Origin: Marinobacterium arenosum
Lineage (GTDB): Bacteria > Pseudomonadota > Gammaproteobacteria > Pseudomonadales > Balneatricaceae
Assembly (NCBI RefSeq): GCF_019795155.1
Contig: NZ_JAILYN010000021.1
Location: 1-64,000 of the forward strand
DNA: 64,000 bases
Reading direction: 5' to 3'
Of the stretch, positions 56,627-64,000 are shown piece after piece; the first letter of the stretch is position 1; the number at the start of each line of letters is the position of its first letter. The position numbers and the translations under genes are program-made. The notes below the pieces were generated by a model that was not told the origin of the DNA, made no database searches, and saw nothing but the letters and a program-made list of their open reading frames with translations.

Positions 56627-57367
56627 ATGACAGATGAGCAGAAGCTGGCTGCAAAGCTGGCGCAGGGTGGCCACCTGAAGGTCGGCATTATCGGCGCGAT
56701 GGATGAAGAGGTAGAGCTGCTGAAAGCCTCCCTGAACAGCCGCGAAGATCACTGTATTGCCGGCTACGAGCTTTACACCGGTGAAATGCATGGCCACCAG
56801 GTGGTCCTGTTGAAGTCCGGCATCGGCAAGGTCAATGCGGCGATCGGCACCACCCTGATGCTGCAGCTGTTCGAACCCGACTGCGTGATCAACACCGGCT
56901 CGGCCGGTGGCTTCGATCCGGCGTTGAATGTCGGCGATATCGTGATCTCCAGCGAAGTACGTCACCACGACGTCGATGTCACCATTTTCGGCTATGAAGC
57001 GGGTCAGGTGCCGGGTCAGCCGGCCGCCTTTCTGCCCGATCAACTGCTGGCCGATACCGCCGAGCGCTGCATCAGCCGGATGCAGGGGATGCACACCACC
57101 CGTGGCATGATCGCCACCGGCGATGCCTTCATGAACGACCCGCAGCGGGTTGCCCGTACCCGTGATACCTTCCCGCAGATGAAAGCGGTGGAGATGGAGG
57201 CGGCGGCAATTGCCCAGACCTGCGTGCAGTTCAATACGCCGTTTCTGGTGATCCGGGCGCTGTCCGATATCGCCGGCAAGGAATCCAATATCTCGTTCGA
57301 GGAGTTTCTGCCGGTAGCGGCCAAGCACTCGGCCGAGATGATCATGGCGATCATCGACGAGCTCTAA
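56627..57367 (+). CDS. mtnN: 5'-methylthioadenosine/S-adenosylhomocysteine nucleosidase
   Basis: A 246-residue nucleosidase that cleaves adenine from MTA, SAH or 5'-deoxyadenosine, recycling SAM by-products. IIGAMDEEVELL near residue 21, NTGSAGGFDPAL near residue 89, the ATGDAFM segment near residue 163 and the catalytic Glu/Asp pair (VEMEAAAIAQ near residue 189, RALSDIAGKE near residue 211) are intact. A short N-terminal extension of about 16 residues precedes the usual start. Confidence 0.92.
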   Translation: MTDEQKLAAKLAQGGHLKVGIIGAMDEEVELLKASLNSREDHCIAGYELYTGEMHGHQVVLLKSGIGKVNAAIGTTLMLQLFEPDCVINTGSAGGFDPALNVGDIVISSEVRHHDVDVTIFGYEAGQVPGQPAAFLPDQLLADTAERCISRMQGMHTTRGMIATGDAFMNDPQRVARTRDTFPQMKAVEMEAAAIAQTCVQFNTPFLVIRALSDIAGKESNISFEEFLPVAAKHSAEMIMAIIDEL

Positions 57368-57508
57368 CAAGCCGTTAAGATAAACGTCGTCAGGCCGATC
57401 AGGATAATAGGGGGGGCGAGGCGCCATTTTTCGCCCCCTCACGTTGCGCCCACAAGCAACGGCTATAACAAAAGTAATCCAAGGGAAAACAACAAGAAGG
57501 CCTTCACT

Positions 57509-58690
57509 ATGATCCGTTCGTTCAATCCGCCGGTCCGCACCCTGATGGGACCGGGCCCGTCCGACGTCAGCCCGCGCGTACTTGCGGCGATGGCGCGTCC
57601 GACCATCGGTCACCTCGACCCGCAATTCATCCAGATGATGGATGAGGTCAAGACCCTGCTGAAATATGCTTTCCAGACCGACAACGAGCTGACTATGCCT
57701 GTTTCGGCACCGGGTTCGGCCGGTATGGAAGCCTGCTTCGTCAATCTGGTCGAGCCGGGTGACAAGGTGATCGTCTGCCAGAACGGGGTGTTCGGCGGCC
57801 GGATGAAAGAGAACGTCGAGCGCTTCGGCGGCCAGGCGATCATGGTGATGGACGACTGGGGTAAGCCGGTCGACGTCGAAAAAGTCCGTGCCGCACTGGC
57901 GCAGCATGACGACATCAAGGCGGTGGCGTTCGTACATGCCGAAACCTCCACCGGGGTGCGTTCCGATGCCCAGGCGATCTGCCAGCTGGCACGTGATTAC
58001 GGCTGCCTGACCATCGTCGATACGGTGACCTCGCTGGGTGGTATCGAGCTGAAATTGGACGAGTGGGGGATCGACGCGGTCTATTCCGGCACCCAGAAGT
58101 GCCTCTCCTGCCCGCCGGGAATCTCGCCGGTCAGCTTCAGCGAGCGGGCGGTCGAAACCGTGCAGAAACGCAGCGGCACCGTGCCGAGCTGGTTCCTCGA
58201 TAAGAAGCTGGTGATGGGCTATTGGGGTGGCGGTGCGAAGCGCGCTTACCACCATACCGCGCCGGTCAACTCCCTGTACGCCCTGCACGAAGCCTTGGTG
58301 ATGCTGCAGGAGGAGGGGCTTGAGAACGCCTGGACGCGCCATCAGCTGCACCACCAGGCACTGCGTGCCGGTCTGGAGGCGATGGGTATCAGCTTCCTGG
58401 TCGACGAAGCTTATCGACTGCCGCAGCTCAACTCGGTGATGATCCCGGACGGGGTCGACGATGCCGCGCTGCGTAGCGCGCTGCTGAACGACTACAGCCT
58501 GGAGATCGGCGCCGGCCTGGGCGATTTCGCCGGCAAGGTGTGGCGTATCGGCCTGATGGGCAGCGCCTGCAGCAAGCGCAATGTGATGTTCTGCCTGGCC
58601 GCGCTGGAGAATGCGCTGCACGCCCAGGGTGCCTCGATCAATACCGGCGTCGCCGGCGCGGCCGCCGAGGCGGTGTACCGGAACAGCTGA
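57509..58690 (+). CDS. Serine/alanine-glyoxylate aminotransferase family protein
   Basis: A 393-residue class V PLP aminotransferase converting glyoxylate to glycine with serine or alanine as donor. GPGPSDVSPRVL near residue 14, IGHLDPQF near residue 33, SAPGSAGMEA near residue 66 and the PLP Lys in SGTQKCLSCPPG near residue 196 are the family motifs. With garR and the hyi relic nearby it suggests glyoxylate/serine metabolism. Terminated by the hairpin at 58714. Confidence 0.88.
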   Translation: MIRSFNPPVRTLMGPGPSDVSPRVLAAMARPTIGHLDPQFIQMMDEVKTLLKYAFQTDNELTMPVSAPGSAGMEACFVNLVEPGDKVIVCQNGVFGGRMKENVERFGGQAIMVMDDWGKPVDVEKVRAALAQHDDIKAVAFVHAETSTGVRSDAQAICQLARDYGCLTIVDTVTSLGGIELKLDEWGIDAVYSGTQKCLSCPPGISPVSFSERAVETVQKRSGTVPSWFLDKKLVMGYWGGGAKRAYHHTAPVNSLYALHEALVMLQEEGLENAWTRHQLHHQALRAGLEAMGISFLVDEAYRLPQLNSVMIPDGVDDAALRSALLNDYSLEIGAGLGDFAGKVWRIGLMGSACSKRNVMFCLAALENALHAQGASINTGVAGAAAEAVYRNS

Positions 58691-58713
58691 TTCCGATCGA
58701 ATAAGCTTCACTG

Positions 58714-58740
58714 AAAAAACCGCCATCTGGCGGTTTTTTT
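58714..58740 (+). terminator. Intrinsic terminator after the glyoxylate aminotransferase
   Basis: AAAAAACCGCC and GGCGG with a long T-run form a short GC stem with a 4-nt loop. It is 24 bp after the stop codon. Confidence 0.93.
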
Positions 58741-58866
58741 GTAGGGTTGCTTCCGGCCGGGTAGGTTTAGCCGACCAGGGCTCGCTGGGCCTAATTTTAG
58801 TTTTGACCGGCCCTCCTATTGGTGCCCCGGGCGGCGCCCTGCAGGAAGCCCGCGAGTCAACAGAAG

Positions 58867-58891
58867 CTAGAAAAACTAGAAAACTAGAAAA
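58867..58891. repeat. Three tandem CTAGAAAA units
   Basis: CTAGAAAAA, CTAGAAAA and CTAGAAAA follow each other; the last contains the stop codon of the minus-strand radical SAM gene. The surrounding 143 bp (58741-58883) hold no gene. Confidence 0.6.
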
Positions 58892-59948
58892 GCGAGAACT
58901 GGTCACCGGCCTGTGGTGGCGGGGCGAACAGGTCGGTACGCAGCGGCAGTTGATCCCGTTGTAACAGGCCGTGTCGTTTCAACGCCAGCCGGAAACGCTG
59001 GGCGATCATATCGGCGAACAGTCCCTCGCCACGCATCCGGGCACCGAAGCGGCTGTCGTTTTCGCGGCCGTCGCGGCTTTGCCGGATCAGGCTCATCACA
59101 TGCTCGGCGCGTTCCGGATAGTGGCAATCGAGCCATTCGCGGAACAGCTCCTTCACCTCGTGGGGCAGGCGCAGAAAGATATAGCCGGCCGAGCGGGCAC
59201 CGGCGGCTGCACTGGCTTCGACGATAGCCTCGAGTTCGCGGTCGTTGATCATCGGGATCAAGGGGGCAACCAACACCCCGACCGGTACGCCGGCGGCGGT
59301 CAGCTCACGGATCGCATTGAGCCGGGTATTCGGACCGGCCGCGCGCGGCTCCAGGCTGCGCTTAAGCTGCGGATCCAGCGTGGTGAGGCTGATCATCACC
59401 GTACAGAGCTGCTGGCGGGCAAGCTCGGCCAGGATATCCAGGTCCCGGCTGATCAACGCGCCCTTGGTGATGATGCTGACCGGATGGCGATAGCGCAGCA
59501 ACACCTTCAGCAGCTCGCGGGTGATCTGCCGGTGCTGCTCGATCGGCTGGTAGGGGTCGGTGTTGGCCCCCAGGGTGATCGGCTTGCAACGATAGTTCGG
59601 TGCGCGCAGCTCCTGTTCGAGTCGCTCGGCGGCACCGGTCTTGCAGATGATATGGGTTTCGAAATCCAGGCCTGGCGACAGGTCCCAGTAGGCGTGGCTG
59701 GGACGGGCATAGCAGTAGATGCAGCCGTGTTCGCAGCCGCGATAGGGGTTGACCGACTGCTCGAACGGCACGTCGGGTGAGCGGTTGCGGCTGATAATGG
59801 TCTTCGGCCGCTCGTCGATCTCAACGGTAGCAATCCGGGCCGGTAGCTCATCATCCGGCACAGGTTCGAAGTCGCTGGTCGTCGGCGCAAAGCGGTTTAC
59901 GGGATTGGACAGCGCGCCTCGCCCTTTAGGCGGATACGGCTTCGGCAT
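58884..59948 (-). CDS. PA0069-family radical SAM protein (SplB-like)
   Basis: A 354-residue radical SAM protein of the group typified by Pseudomonas aeruginosa PA0069, related to spore photoproduct lyase. The cluster motif CEHGCIYCYAR is near residue 72 (canonical C-x3-C-x2-C). NPYRGC before it and LGANTDPYQPIE near residue 126 are conserved. The gene is single, transcribed away from the LexA box 26 bp before its ATG, so a DNA-damage role is likely. Confidence 0.88.
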   Translation of the reverse strand: MPKPYPPKGRGALSNPVNRFAPTTSDFEPVPDDELPARIATVEIDERPKTIISRNRSPDVPFEQSVNPYRGCEHGCIYCYARPSHAYWDLSPGLDFETHIICKTGAAERLEQELRAPNYRCKPITLGANTDPYQPIEQHRQITRELLKVLLRYRHPVSIITKGALISRDLDILAELARQQLCTVMISLTTLDPQLKRSLEPRAAGPNTRLNAIRELTAAGVPVGVLVAPLIPMINDRELEAIVEASAAAGARSAGYIFLRLPHEVKELFREWLDCHYPERAEHVMSLIRQSRDGRENDSRFGARMRGEGLFADMIAQRFRLALKRHGLLQRDQLPLRTDLFAPPPQAGDQFSLF

Positions 59949-59973
59949 ACAAAGCTTCCCCTGTCTTATGTGA

Positions 59974-59993
59974 TACTGTTTTTATATACAGTA
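59974..59993 (-). promoter_or_regulatory. LexA (SOS) box
   Basis: TACTG-N10-CAGTA is a perfect match to the ends of the LexA consensus, with an AT-rich TTTTTATATA centre. It lies 26-45 bp before the PA0069-like ATG, where a promoter would be blocked. PA0069 is a reported member of the P. aeruginosa LexA regulon, consistent with this. Confidence 0.9.
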
Positions 59994-60031
59994 TTTTGGT
60001 CTGAAACAGGGATTGAGGCAACTCGCCGAGG

Positions 60032-60071
60032 GGGCTCCATTGCGCTGCGCTTGGCGGAGGGCGTGGAGCCC
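60032..60071. repeat. GGGCTCCA inverted repeat
   Basis: GGGCTCCA (60032-60039) pairs with TGGAGCCC (60064-60071) around a GC-rich 24-base loop. It lies in the repeat-rich, gene-poor region 59994-60295. Confidence 0.5.
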
Positions 60072-60111
60072 TATCAGTGTGGCAGCTGGCGTATCGGTAT
60101 GGTCGCTTTCT

Positions 60112-60203
60112 AAGGCCGTGTTTTGAATTAAAAAGCGGCGCCTGCATTGCAGGCGCCGAAAAACGGGCTTTAGAGCCCCACCGAGTGCCAACTATCGCAA
60201 GAA
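60112..60203. repeat. 92-bp direct repeat, copy 1 (contains terminator hairpin)
   Basis: This copy aligns without gaps to 60279-60370, 167 bp further on. It contains the perfect hairpin CGGCGCCTGC/GCAGGCGCCG (60136-60158). On the minus strand that hairpin is followed by a U-rich tract, and before it lies a degraded copy of the last codons of the ornithine-cyclodeaminase gene (IVGTRWGS versus SVGTRLGL, stop lost). It is a partial duplication of that gene's 3' end. Confidence 0.75.
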
Positions 60204-60278
60204 GAGTCTTGTTGGCGAGCTTCTCGAATGTGCTGTTCGAGACGGCGAACAGGAGCATGAACACGTTGGCCTATATGC

Positions 60279-60370
60279 AAGGCCGCGCTTTGAAGAAAAA
60301 ACGGCGCCCGCTTGGCAGGCGCCGAACAACGGGCTTTAGAGCCCCAGCCGTGTGCCAACGCTGGCAAGAA
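60279..60370. repeat. 92-bp direct repeat, copy 2 (3' end of the cyclodeaminase-like gene)
   Basis: The second copy, most similar to copy 1 in the AACGGGCTTTAGAGCCCC core. It includes the last 35 bases of the ornithine-cyclodeaminase-family gene plus its terminator, so this is the probable parent of copy 1. Confidence 0.75.
60296..60324 (-). terminator. Terminator of the ornithine-cyclodeaminase-family gene
   Basis: CGGCGCC(C)GC and GC(A)GGCGCCG form a GC-rich stem. On the minus strand it is followed by six U residues. It begins 12 bp after the gene's stop. Confidence 0.87.
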
Positions 60371-61352
60371 TCGCGCGGTCGAAGATCTCTCGGCCGACCA
60401 CGATGTCGCAGACCGCCATGCCGATATTGCTGTTGACGATCAGTTCGTCGCTGTGGCTCCGCCCCTGCTTGAGGCCGGCGAGAATCTCACCGGTTTCGGC
60501 GTAGATGCTCGGCAGGCCGTCGGGGAAATAGCCCATACCGGCGAACAGCTCATGTTCCTCGATGCTGTCGACGATATATTTGTCGGCCCGCCGGGAGGTT
60601 TCCGGTGCCCAGAATGTATTGAGGTCACAAGGCAGGATGGTCTGCCCCTTGGACAGCCATTCATCTTTTACCACCGACAGGCAGTCCTTGAGGATGATGG
60701 TTGCCGAACAGAGAACCTGGCAGCTCTTGGCAACCTCTTCGGCGGAACGTCCTTTGACGATCTCCACATCGATCAGCGGCTGAACCTCGCGGATCAGGTT
60801 GTCCATCGAAGCTTCGTTGATATCGTAGACATAGATTTTCTTGAGCTTTTTCAGGGTGTGAACGACGTATTTCACATGTTCGATACCCTGCACACCGCAA
60901 CCGAACATGCCGAAGGTTTCAGCGTCCGGGTGGAAGGCTTCGGCAGCCAGCACAGACACAGCCGGCGTGCGAACGGCGGTAATCCAGGTCGAATCCATCA
61001 GCGCCACCGGTGCGCCGGTGTCGACGTCGTTGACGACCAGCAGACCGGTGGTCTGCGGCAGGTCATACTCCTTCGGATTGCGCGGATAGCACTCGATCCA
61101 TTTCATACCCACCGCAGCTTTTGACGGCACATAAGCCGGCATCGCGTGGTAAAAAACATCCTCGTAGGGGTGGACGCCAATCTTGGCCGGCATCTCGTAG
61201 CGTTTTTGACCATGCTCAATCAGGGCATCGCGGGTCAGACCGAGAATGTCTTCAGTCGTCAGTCCAATATCCATAACCTGCTGCTTGGTCAGGTAAAGCA
61301 TCTCTTTGCCAATATCGAGATGGTTTTGGATCTGTTTTCTTTCCAGGGTCAT
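60336..61352 (-). CDS. Ornithine cyclodeaminase/mu-crystallin family protein
   Basis: A 338-residue NAD(P)-dependent enzyme of the ornithine cyclodeaminase/ketimine reductase family. KWIECYPRNPKEYDLP near residue 84 and the Rossmann motif FGCGVQGIEHV near residue 149 are typical; the substrate Lys and Asp positions around MKW and DLN are kept. Such enzymes act on ornithine, pyrroline-2-carboxylate, alanine or ectoine intermediates. The neighbouring TRAP transporter gene suggests an imported amino-acid derivative. Specificity is unknown. Confidence 0.85.
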   Translation of the reverse strand: MTLERKQIQNHLDIGKEMLYLTKQQVMDIGLTTEDILGLTRDALIEHGQKRYEMPAKIGVHPYEDVFYHAMPAYVPSKAAVGMKWIECYPRNPKEYDLPQTTGLLVVNDVDTGAPVALMDSTWITAVRTPAVSVLAAEAFHPDAETFGMFGCGVQGIEHVKYVVHTLKKLKKIYVYDINEASMDNLIREVQPLIDVEIVKGRSAEEVAKSCQVLCSATIILKDCLSVVKDEWLSKGQTILPCDLNTFWAPETSRRADKYIVDSIEEHELFAGMGYFPDGLPSIYAETGEILAGLKQGRSHSDELIVNSNIGMAVCDIVVGREIFDRAILASVGTRLGL

Positions 61353-61878
61353 AATGTTTTCTCCGCCTGAATTTTATTTTTTAGAATTAATATATTCCTA
61401 AGTCTTTAGCGGCTGTTTTATTGCCACGCTAAAATCTGTTGCTGCCAGCCTTGGATAGCCCTATTTATATTTCGAATGCGGCCGGGCTTACAATGGATAA
61501 TCGGGCATGGACATATTCCATGCCGGAATTCCTCTTCTAATCTTCTGATAGTTATGGCGCTTTTGGTGGTTGGCAGTGACCTTCCCGTGCAGGGCGCGCC
61601 TTCATTGGCAGCATCAGCGGCACTGGCCGCCAGGGCCGGTCGCTCCAGGTATTCCTTCCTGGACTAGCCCGATTCCAATTGATCCTTTGCGAGCAGTGCG
61701 CTGGCTGCAATATAAATGACCCGGTGCTTGGGGATTGAAAGACTTTCTTTGAAAACCTGCACCATTACGGCGTAAAGCGGCTCGCCCTTAAGGGACCGTT
61801 GACTGTTTTTTTTGATGGTCGATACCCGGAGGATGGTGCCGTTAAATATCTATCGAAAACCCTCTATAGGATTGCGGA
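61353..61878. other. 526-bp gene-free region before purU
   Basis: Contains the promoters of the two divergent genes. A CCCTTAAGGG palindrome near 61786-61795 precedes a T8 run at 61808-61815 and could be a weak terminator-like hairpin. A CCAGG/CCTGG dyad lies near 61645-61662. The short ORF at 61476-61667 shows no coding character. No riboswitch is recognised. Confidence 0.45.
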
Positions 61879-62733
61879 ATGAGTATAAAAAAAATTGTCC
61901 TAACGCTCGCTTGCGATGACGGCAAAGGTGTTATTGCCGCCGTAGGCGGTTCGATAGCAGAGCAGGGTGGCAATATTATCGAGAGTGGCCAGTACGTTGA
62001 TCCGGATAACAATCGATTCTTCATGCGAGTCTGTTTCCAGGTTGATGAAGCGGTGACGCTGAACGACCTGAACAGTTGCTTCGAGCCGGTGGCCAGTCGA
62101 TACGGCATGGAGTGGCAGTTCCATGATATGGCCGTCAAACCCAGGGTGATGATCATGGTGTCACAGCTGGGCCACTGCCTGAACGACCTGCTGTACCGCA
62201 ACAGCATCCAGCAGCTGCCGATGGAGCTGGTGTCGATCGTTTCGAATCATGAAACCTACCGGCGTCGGGCCGAGCATGAAGACGTGGCTTTCGTCCACAT
62301 GCCGATCACCCCCGACAACAAGCCGGAGCAGGAGGCCAAGCTCCTTCAGCTGATTGAAGCGCAGCAGGTCGACCTGGTGATCCTGGCCCGCTACATGCAG
62401 GTGCTGTCCGATGATCTCTGCCGAGAATTGTCCGGCAAGGTGATCAATATTCACCACTCCTTCCTGCCTAGTTTCAAGGGTGCACGTCCCTACCATCAGG
62501 CCCACAAGCGGGGGGTGAAACTGATTGGGGCCACCGCGCACTACGTGACGGCGGACCTGGACGAAGGCCCGATCATCGAGCAGGACGTGCAGCGTGTCGA
62601 TCATGCCGCCTCTGCCGATGCGATGGTGGCCATCGGCCGGGATACCGAATGCCAAGTGTTGGCCAAGGCCGTGAAACTCCATCTTGAACACAGGATCCTG
62701 CTGAATGAAGACCGTACTGTCATCTTCCACTGA
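61879..62733 (+). CDS. purU: Formyltetrahydrofolate deformylase
   Basis: A 284-residue PurU that hydrolyses 10-formyl-THF to THF and formate. An N-terminal ACT domain (about residues 5-80) precedes a formyltransferase-type domain with [19 protein letters not shown] near residue 192 and [19 protein letters not shown] near residue 218, holding the catalytic Asn, His and Asp. The overlap of 29 bp with folD links the two in one C1 module that can convert methylene-THF to formate. Confidence 0.95.
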   Translation: MSIKKIVLTLACDDGKGVIAAVGGSIAEQGGNIIESGQYVDPDNNRFFMRVCFQVDEAVTLNDLNSCFEPVASRYGMEWQFHDMAVKPRVMIMVSQLGHCLNDLLYRNSIQQLPMELVSIVSNHETYRRRAEHEDVAFVHMPITPDNKPEQEAKLLQLIEAQQVDLVILARYMQVLSDDLCRELSGKVINIHHSFLPSFKGARPYHQAHKRGVKLIGATAHYVTADLDEGPIIEQDVQRVDHAASADAMVAIGRDTECQVLAKAVKLHLEHRILLNEDRTVIFH

Positions 62734-63604
62734 GCCCTGCACGACGGTCATCGATGGCCGGGCCGTAGCCGACGAATTGCTGGCCTCGATCCGCAACCGC
62801 GTAGAGCAGGAAAGTCTGAAGCCCGGCTTGGCGGTCATCCTGGTTGGCAGTGATCCGGCCAGCAGCGTGTATGTGCGCAACAAGGGGCGCTCTGCCGAAG
62901 CCTGTGGCTTCCTGTCGCGCCAGTACGACCTGCCCGAGACGGCCAGCGAGTCCGAGTTGCTGCAGCTGATCGAGCGTCTCAACGCCGATGCCGAAATTCA
63001 CGGCATTCTGGTGCAGCTGCCGTTGCCGCGGCAGATCGATCAACACCGGGTAATTCAGGCGATCGATCCCGCCAAGGATGTCGACGGTTTTCACTACCTG
63101 AATGTTGGACTGCTGGCGGCCGGAAATCGCGACACCAGCCTGGTGCCCTGCACACCACTCGGTTGCCTGCACCTGATACGACAGCAGTTGGGCGACAGCC
63201 TGAGTGGCAAGCATGCGGTGGTCATTGGTCGCTCCAATATCGTCGGCAAGCCGATGGCAAATCTGCTGCTGCAAGCCGACTGCACGGTCAGCATGTTGCA
63301 CAGCCGTAGCCGGGATCCGGAGCAGCTCTGCCGGCAGGCGGACATCGTGGTGGCCGCGGTCGGTATTCCGGGACTGGTGAACTCGAATTGGATCAAGCCG
63401 GGGGCTGTGGTGATCGATGTCGGTATCAACCGTGTCGATCAGCCGGATGGCCGCAGCAGGCTGGTGGGGGATGTCGACTACGACGACGTCTATCCGCTCG
63501 CCTCGGCAATTACCCCGGTTCCGGGAGGAGTTGGGCCGATGACCATTGCGATGCTGATGAAAAACACGCTGGACTCGGCACTGCGATTTAACAACAAAGG
63601 GTAG
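62705..63604 (+). CDS. folD: Bifunctional methylenetetrahydrofolate dehydrogenase/cyclohydrolase
   Basis: A 299-residue FolD converting 5,10-methylene-THF to 10-formyl-THF. The Tyr/Lys pair is in [16 protein letters not shown] near residue 57, [12 protein letters not shown] near residue 101, the [10 protein letters not shown] motif near residue 122, and the Rossmann [14 protein letters not shown] near residue 171. Its N-terminus lies inside the purU 3' end in another frame, giving a 29-bp overlap. The PurU-FolD pair and a neighbouring TRAP gene suggest C1 units from demethylation of an imported compound. Confidence 0.94.
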   Translation: MKTVLSSSTEPCTTVIDGRAVADELLASIRNRVEQESLKPGLAVILVGSDPASSVYVRNKGRSAEACGFLSRQYDLPETASESELLQLIERLNADAEIHGILVQLPLPRQIDQHRVIQAIDPAKDVDGFHYLNVGLLAAGNRDTSLVPCTPLGCLHLIRQQLGDSLSGKHAVVIGRSNIVGKPMANLLLQADCTVSMLHSRSRDPEQLCRQADIVVAAVGIPGLVNSNWIKPGAVVIDVGINRVDQPDGRSRLVGDVDYDDVYPLASAITPVPGGVGPMTIAMLMKNTLDSALRFNNKG

Positions 63605-63786
63605 GGAGGAAATGGTCGCAATATTAAAGCATCCCGTGTTGTTGTGATCGCCGCATTCGTGGTTTTCCTTTCACAACTGCACGGTTAACAGCCTGTCGGC
63701 GATGGTCGATGGTAATTAAGCATCGGCCCTCCGATGAATCTTATGCAACAGACCTTACATCAAATAAAAACAGGGGACTGTGAGTA

Positions 63787-64000
63787 ATGACATTCAATAA
63801 TAAAATAGTCCGAGCCTCATCGGCTCTGATGCTGGCTTTCGCATGTCTTTTTGGAGGAGTGTCTTCCACGTTGGCGGCGGAAACGGTAAAAATCAACTTT
63901 GCCGGTATGTTCGCACCGAACCACCCGGTCACCAAGGCGCAAAAGGCGTTTAAGAAAGAGGTCGAAGCGGCGACCGACGGGCGGGTCAAGGTACGGGTTT
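63787..64000 (+). CDS. TRAP transporter substrate-binding protein, DctP type (partial)
   Basis: The first 71 codons of a periplasmic binding protein. A signal peptide with a hydrophobic core (ALMLAFACLFGG, residues 13-24) ends in STLAAETV, probably cut after LAA. The mature start INFAGMFAPNHPVTKAQ is typical of DctP TRAP subunits. The membrane genes dctQ and dctM are expected beyond the window. The 182-bp gap after folD may contain the promoter. Confidence 0.85.
   Translation, partial: MTFNNKIVRASSALMLAFACLFGGVSSTLAAETVKINFAGMFAPNHPVTKAQKAFKKEVEAATDGRVKVRV

Noticed and set aside
56624-58906. 760-codon open frame antisense to mtnN and the aminotransferase
   Set aside because: Same GC-bias artefact; both plus-strand genes have intact active-site motifs and ribosome-binding sites.
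59926-60264. 112-codon ORF overlapping the LexA box and the 92-bp repeat
   Set aside because: It covers an operator, hairpins and the degraded 3' end of a cyclodeaminase gene. The only recognisable part is the short IVGTRWGS relic.
61800-61878. Glycine riboswitch or other known leader before purU
   Set aside because: The GGAGAG...CCGAAGGGG glycine aptamer signature is not there; only scattered short dyads are seen.

Overview
The window is high-GC DNA (roughly 60%) from a gammaproteobacterium. The gene order maf(yceF) / yceD-rpmF-plsX-fabD-fabG-acpP-fabF-pabC-mltG-tmk-holB-pilZ-tatD, a tusDCBE cluster beside a yccA-like gene and tRNA-Ser, and REP-like intergenic palindromes all point there. 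Aerobic phenylacetate catabolism, a SoeABC-type sulfite dehydrogenase, a TRAP transporter gene and ANR/FNR- and LexA-like sites suggest a marine, Oceanospirillales- or Pseudomonadales-like heterotroph. The genus is an inference and not fixed by the sequence.

Layout. 1-10.7 kb: the 5' edge of an IS110-type transposase, a haloacid-dehalogenase-type HAD enzyme, a parvulin, an ackA-pta acetate operon, a LysR regulator divergent from a YdiJ-type 2-hydroxyacid dehydrogenase, a GNAT protein and RraA. 11-13.4 kb: a small redox/NO island (two-helix membrane protein, short ORF, hemerythrin-like protein, TrxB-like ferredoxin/flavodoxin-NADP reductase, NsrR-like Rrf2 regulator) with two FNR-like boxes in its divergent promoter. 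13.5-24.1 kb: a divergent phenylacetate cluster. The minus arm carries one PaaA/PaaC-like protein followed by paaF, paaG, paaH, paaI, paaJ and paaK. The plus arm carries a flavodoxin, a stand-alone PaaN aldehyde dehydrogenase and a second crotonase. paaB, paaD and paaE are absent from the window, which makes this the most interesting locus. 24.2-35.7 kb: a small acidic protein coupled to an SDR, NnrU, a 581-bp gene-free stretch, a SulP transporter divergent from soeABC, an aldehyde dehydrogenase, a DUF3461 protein and a small unknown.

36-49.4 kb is the conserved fatty-acid/cell-envelope/replication block (HAD phosphatase, SppA-like protease, Maf, YceD, L32, PlsX, FabD, FabG, ACP, FabF, PabC, MltG, Tmk, HolB, PilZ, TatD, radical SAM). 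49.5-59.9 kb holds an mdh with a C-terminal extension, YjbQ, CheW, a deleted hydroxypyruvate isomerase next to tartronate-semialdehyde reductase, tusDCBE, a YccA-like protein, tRNA-Ser(CGA), truC, mtnN with a structured leader, a glyoxylate aminotransferase, and a PA0069-type radical SAM gene under a textbook LexA box. 60-64 kb has a 92-bp direct repeat carrying a terminator, an ornithine-cyclodeaminase-family gene, purU-folD (C1 metabolism, 29-bp overlap) and the start of a TRAP DctP-type binding protein cut by the window end.

Functional links: the phenylacetate products (acetyl-CoA, succinyl-CoA) feed central metabolism. Ferredoxin/flavodoxin reductase and flavodoxin could form an electron chain to the PaaA-like protein. 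SoeABC with SulP handles sulfite and anion export. PurU-FolD, the glyoxylate aminotransferase, GarR and the dead hyi suggest a reshaped C1/C2 metabolism.
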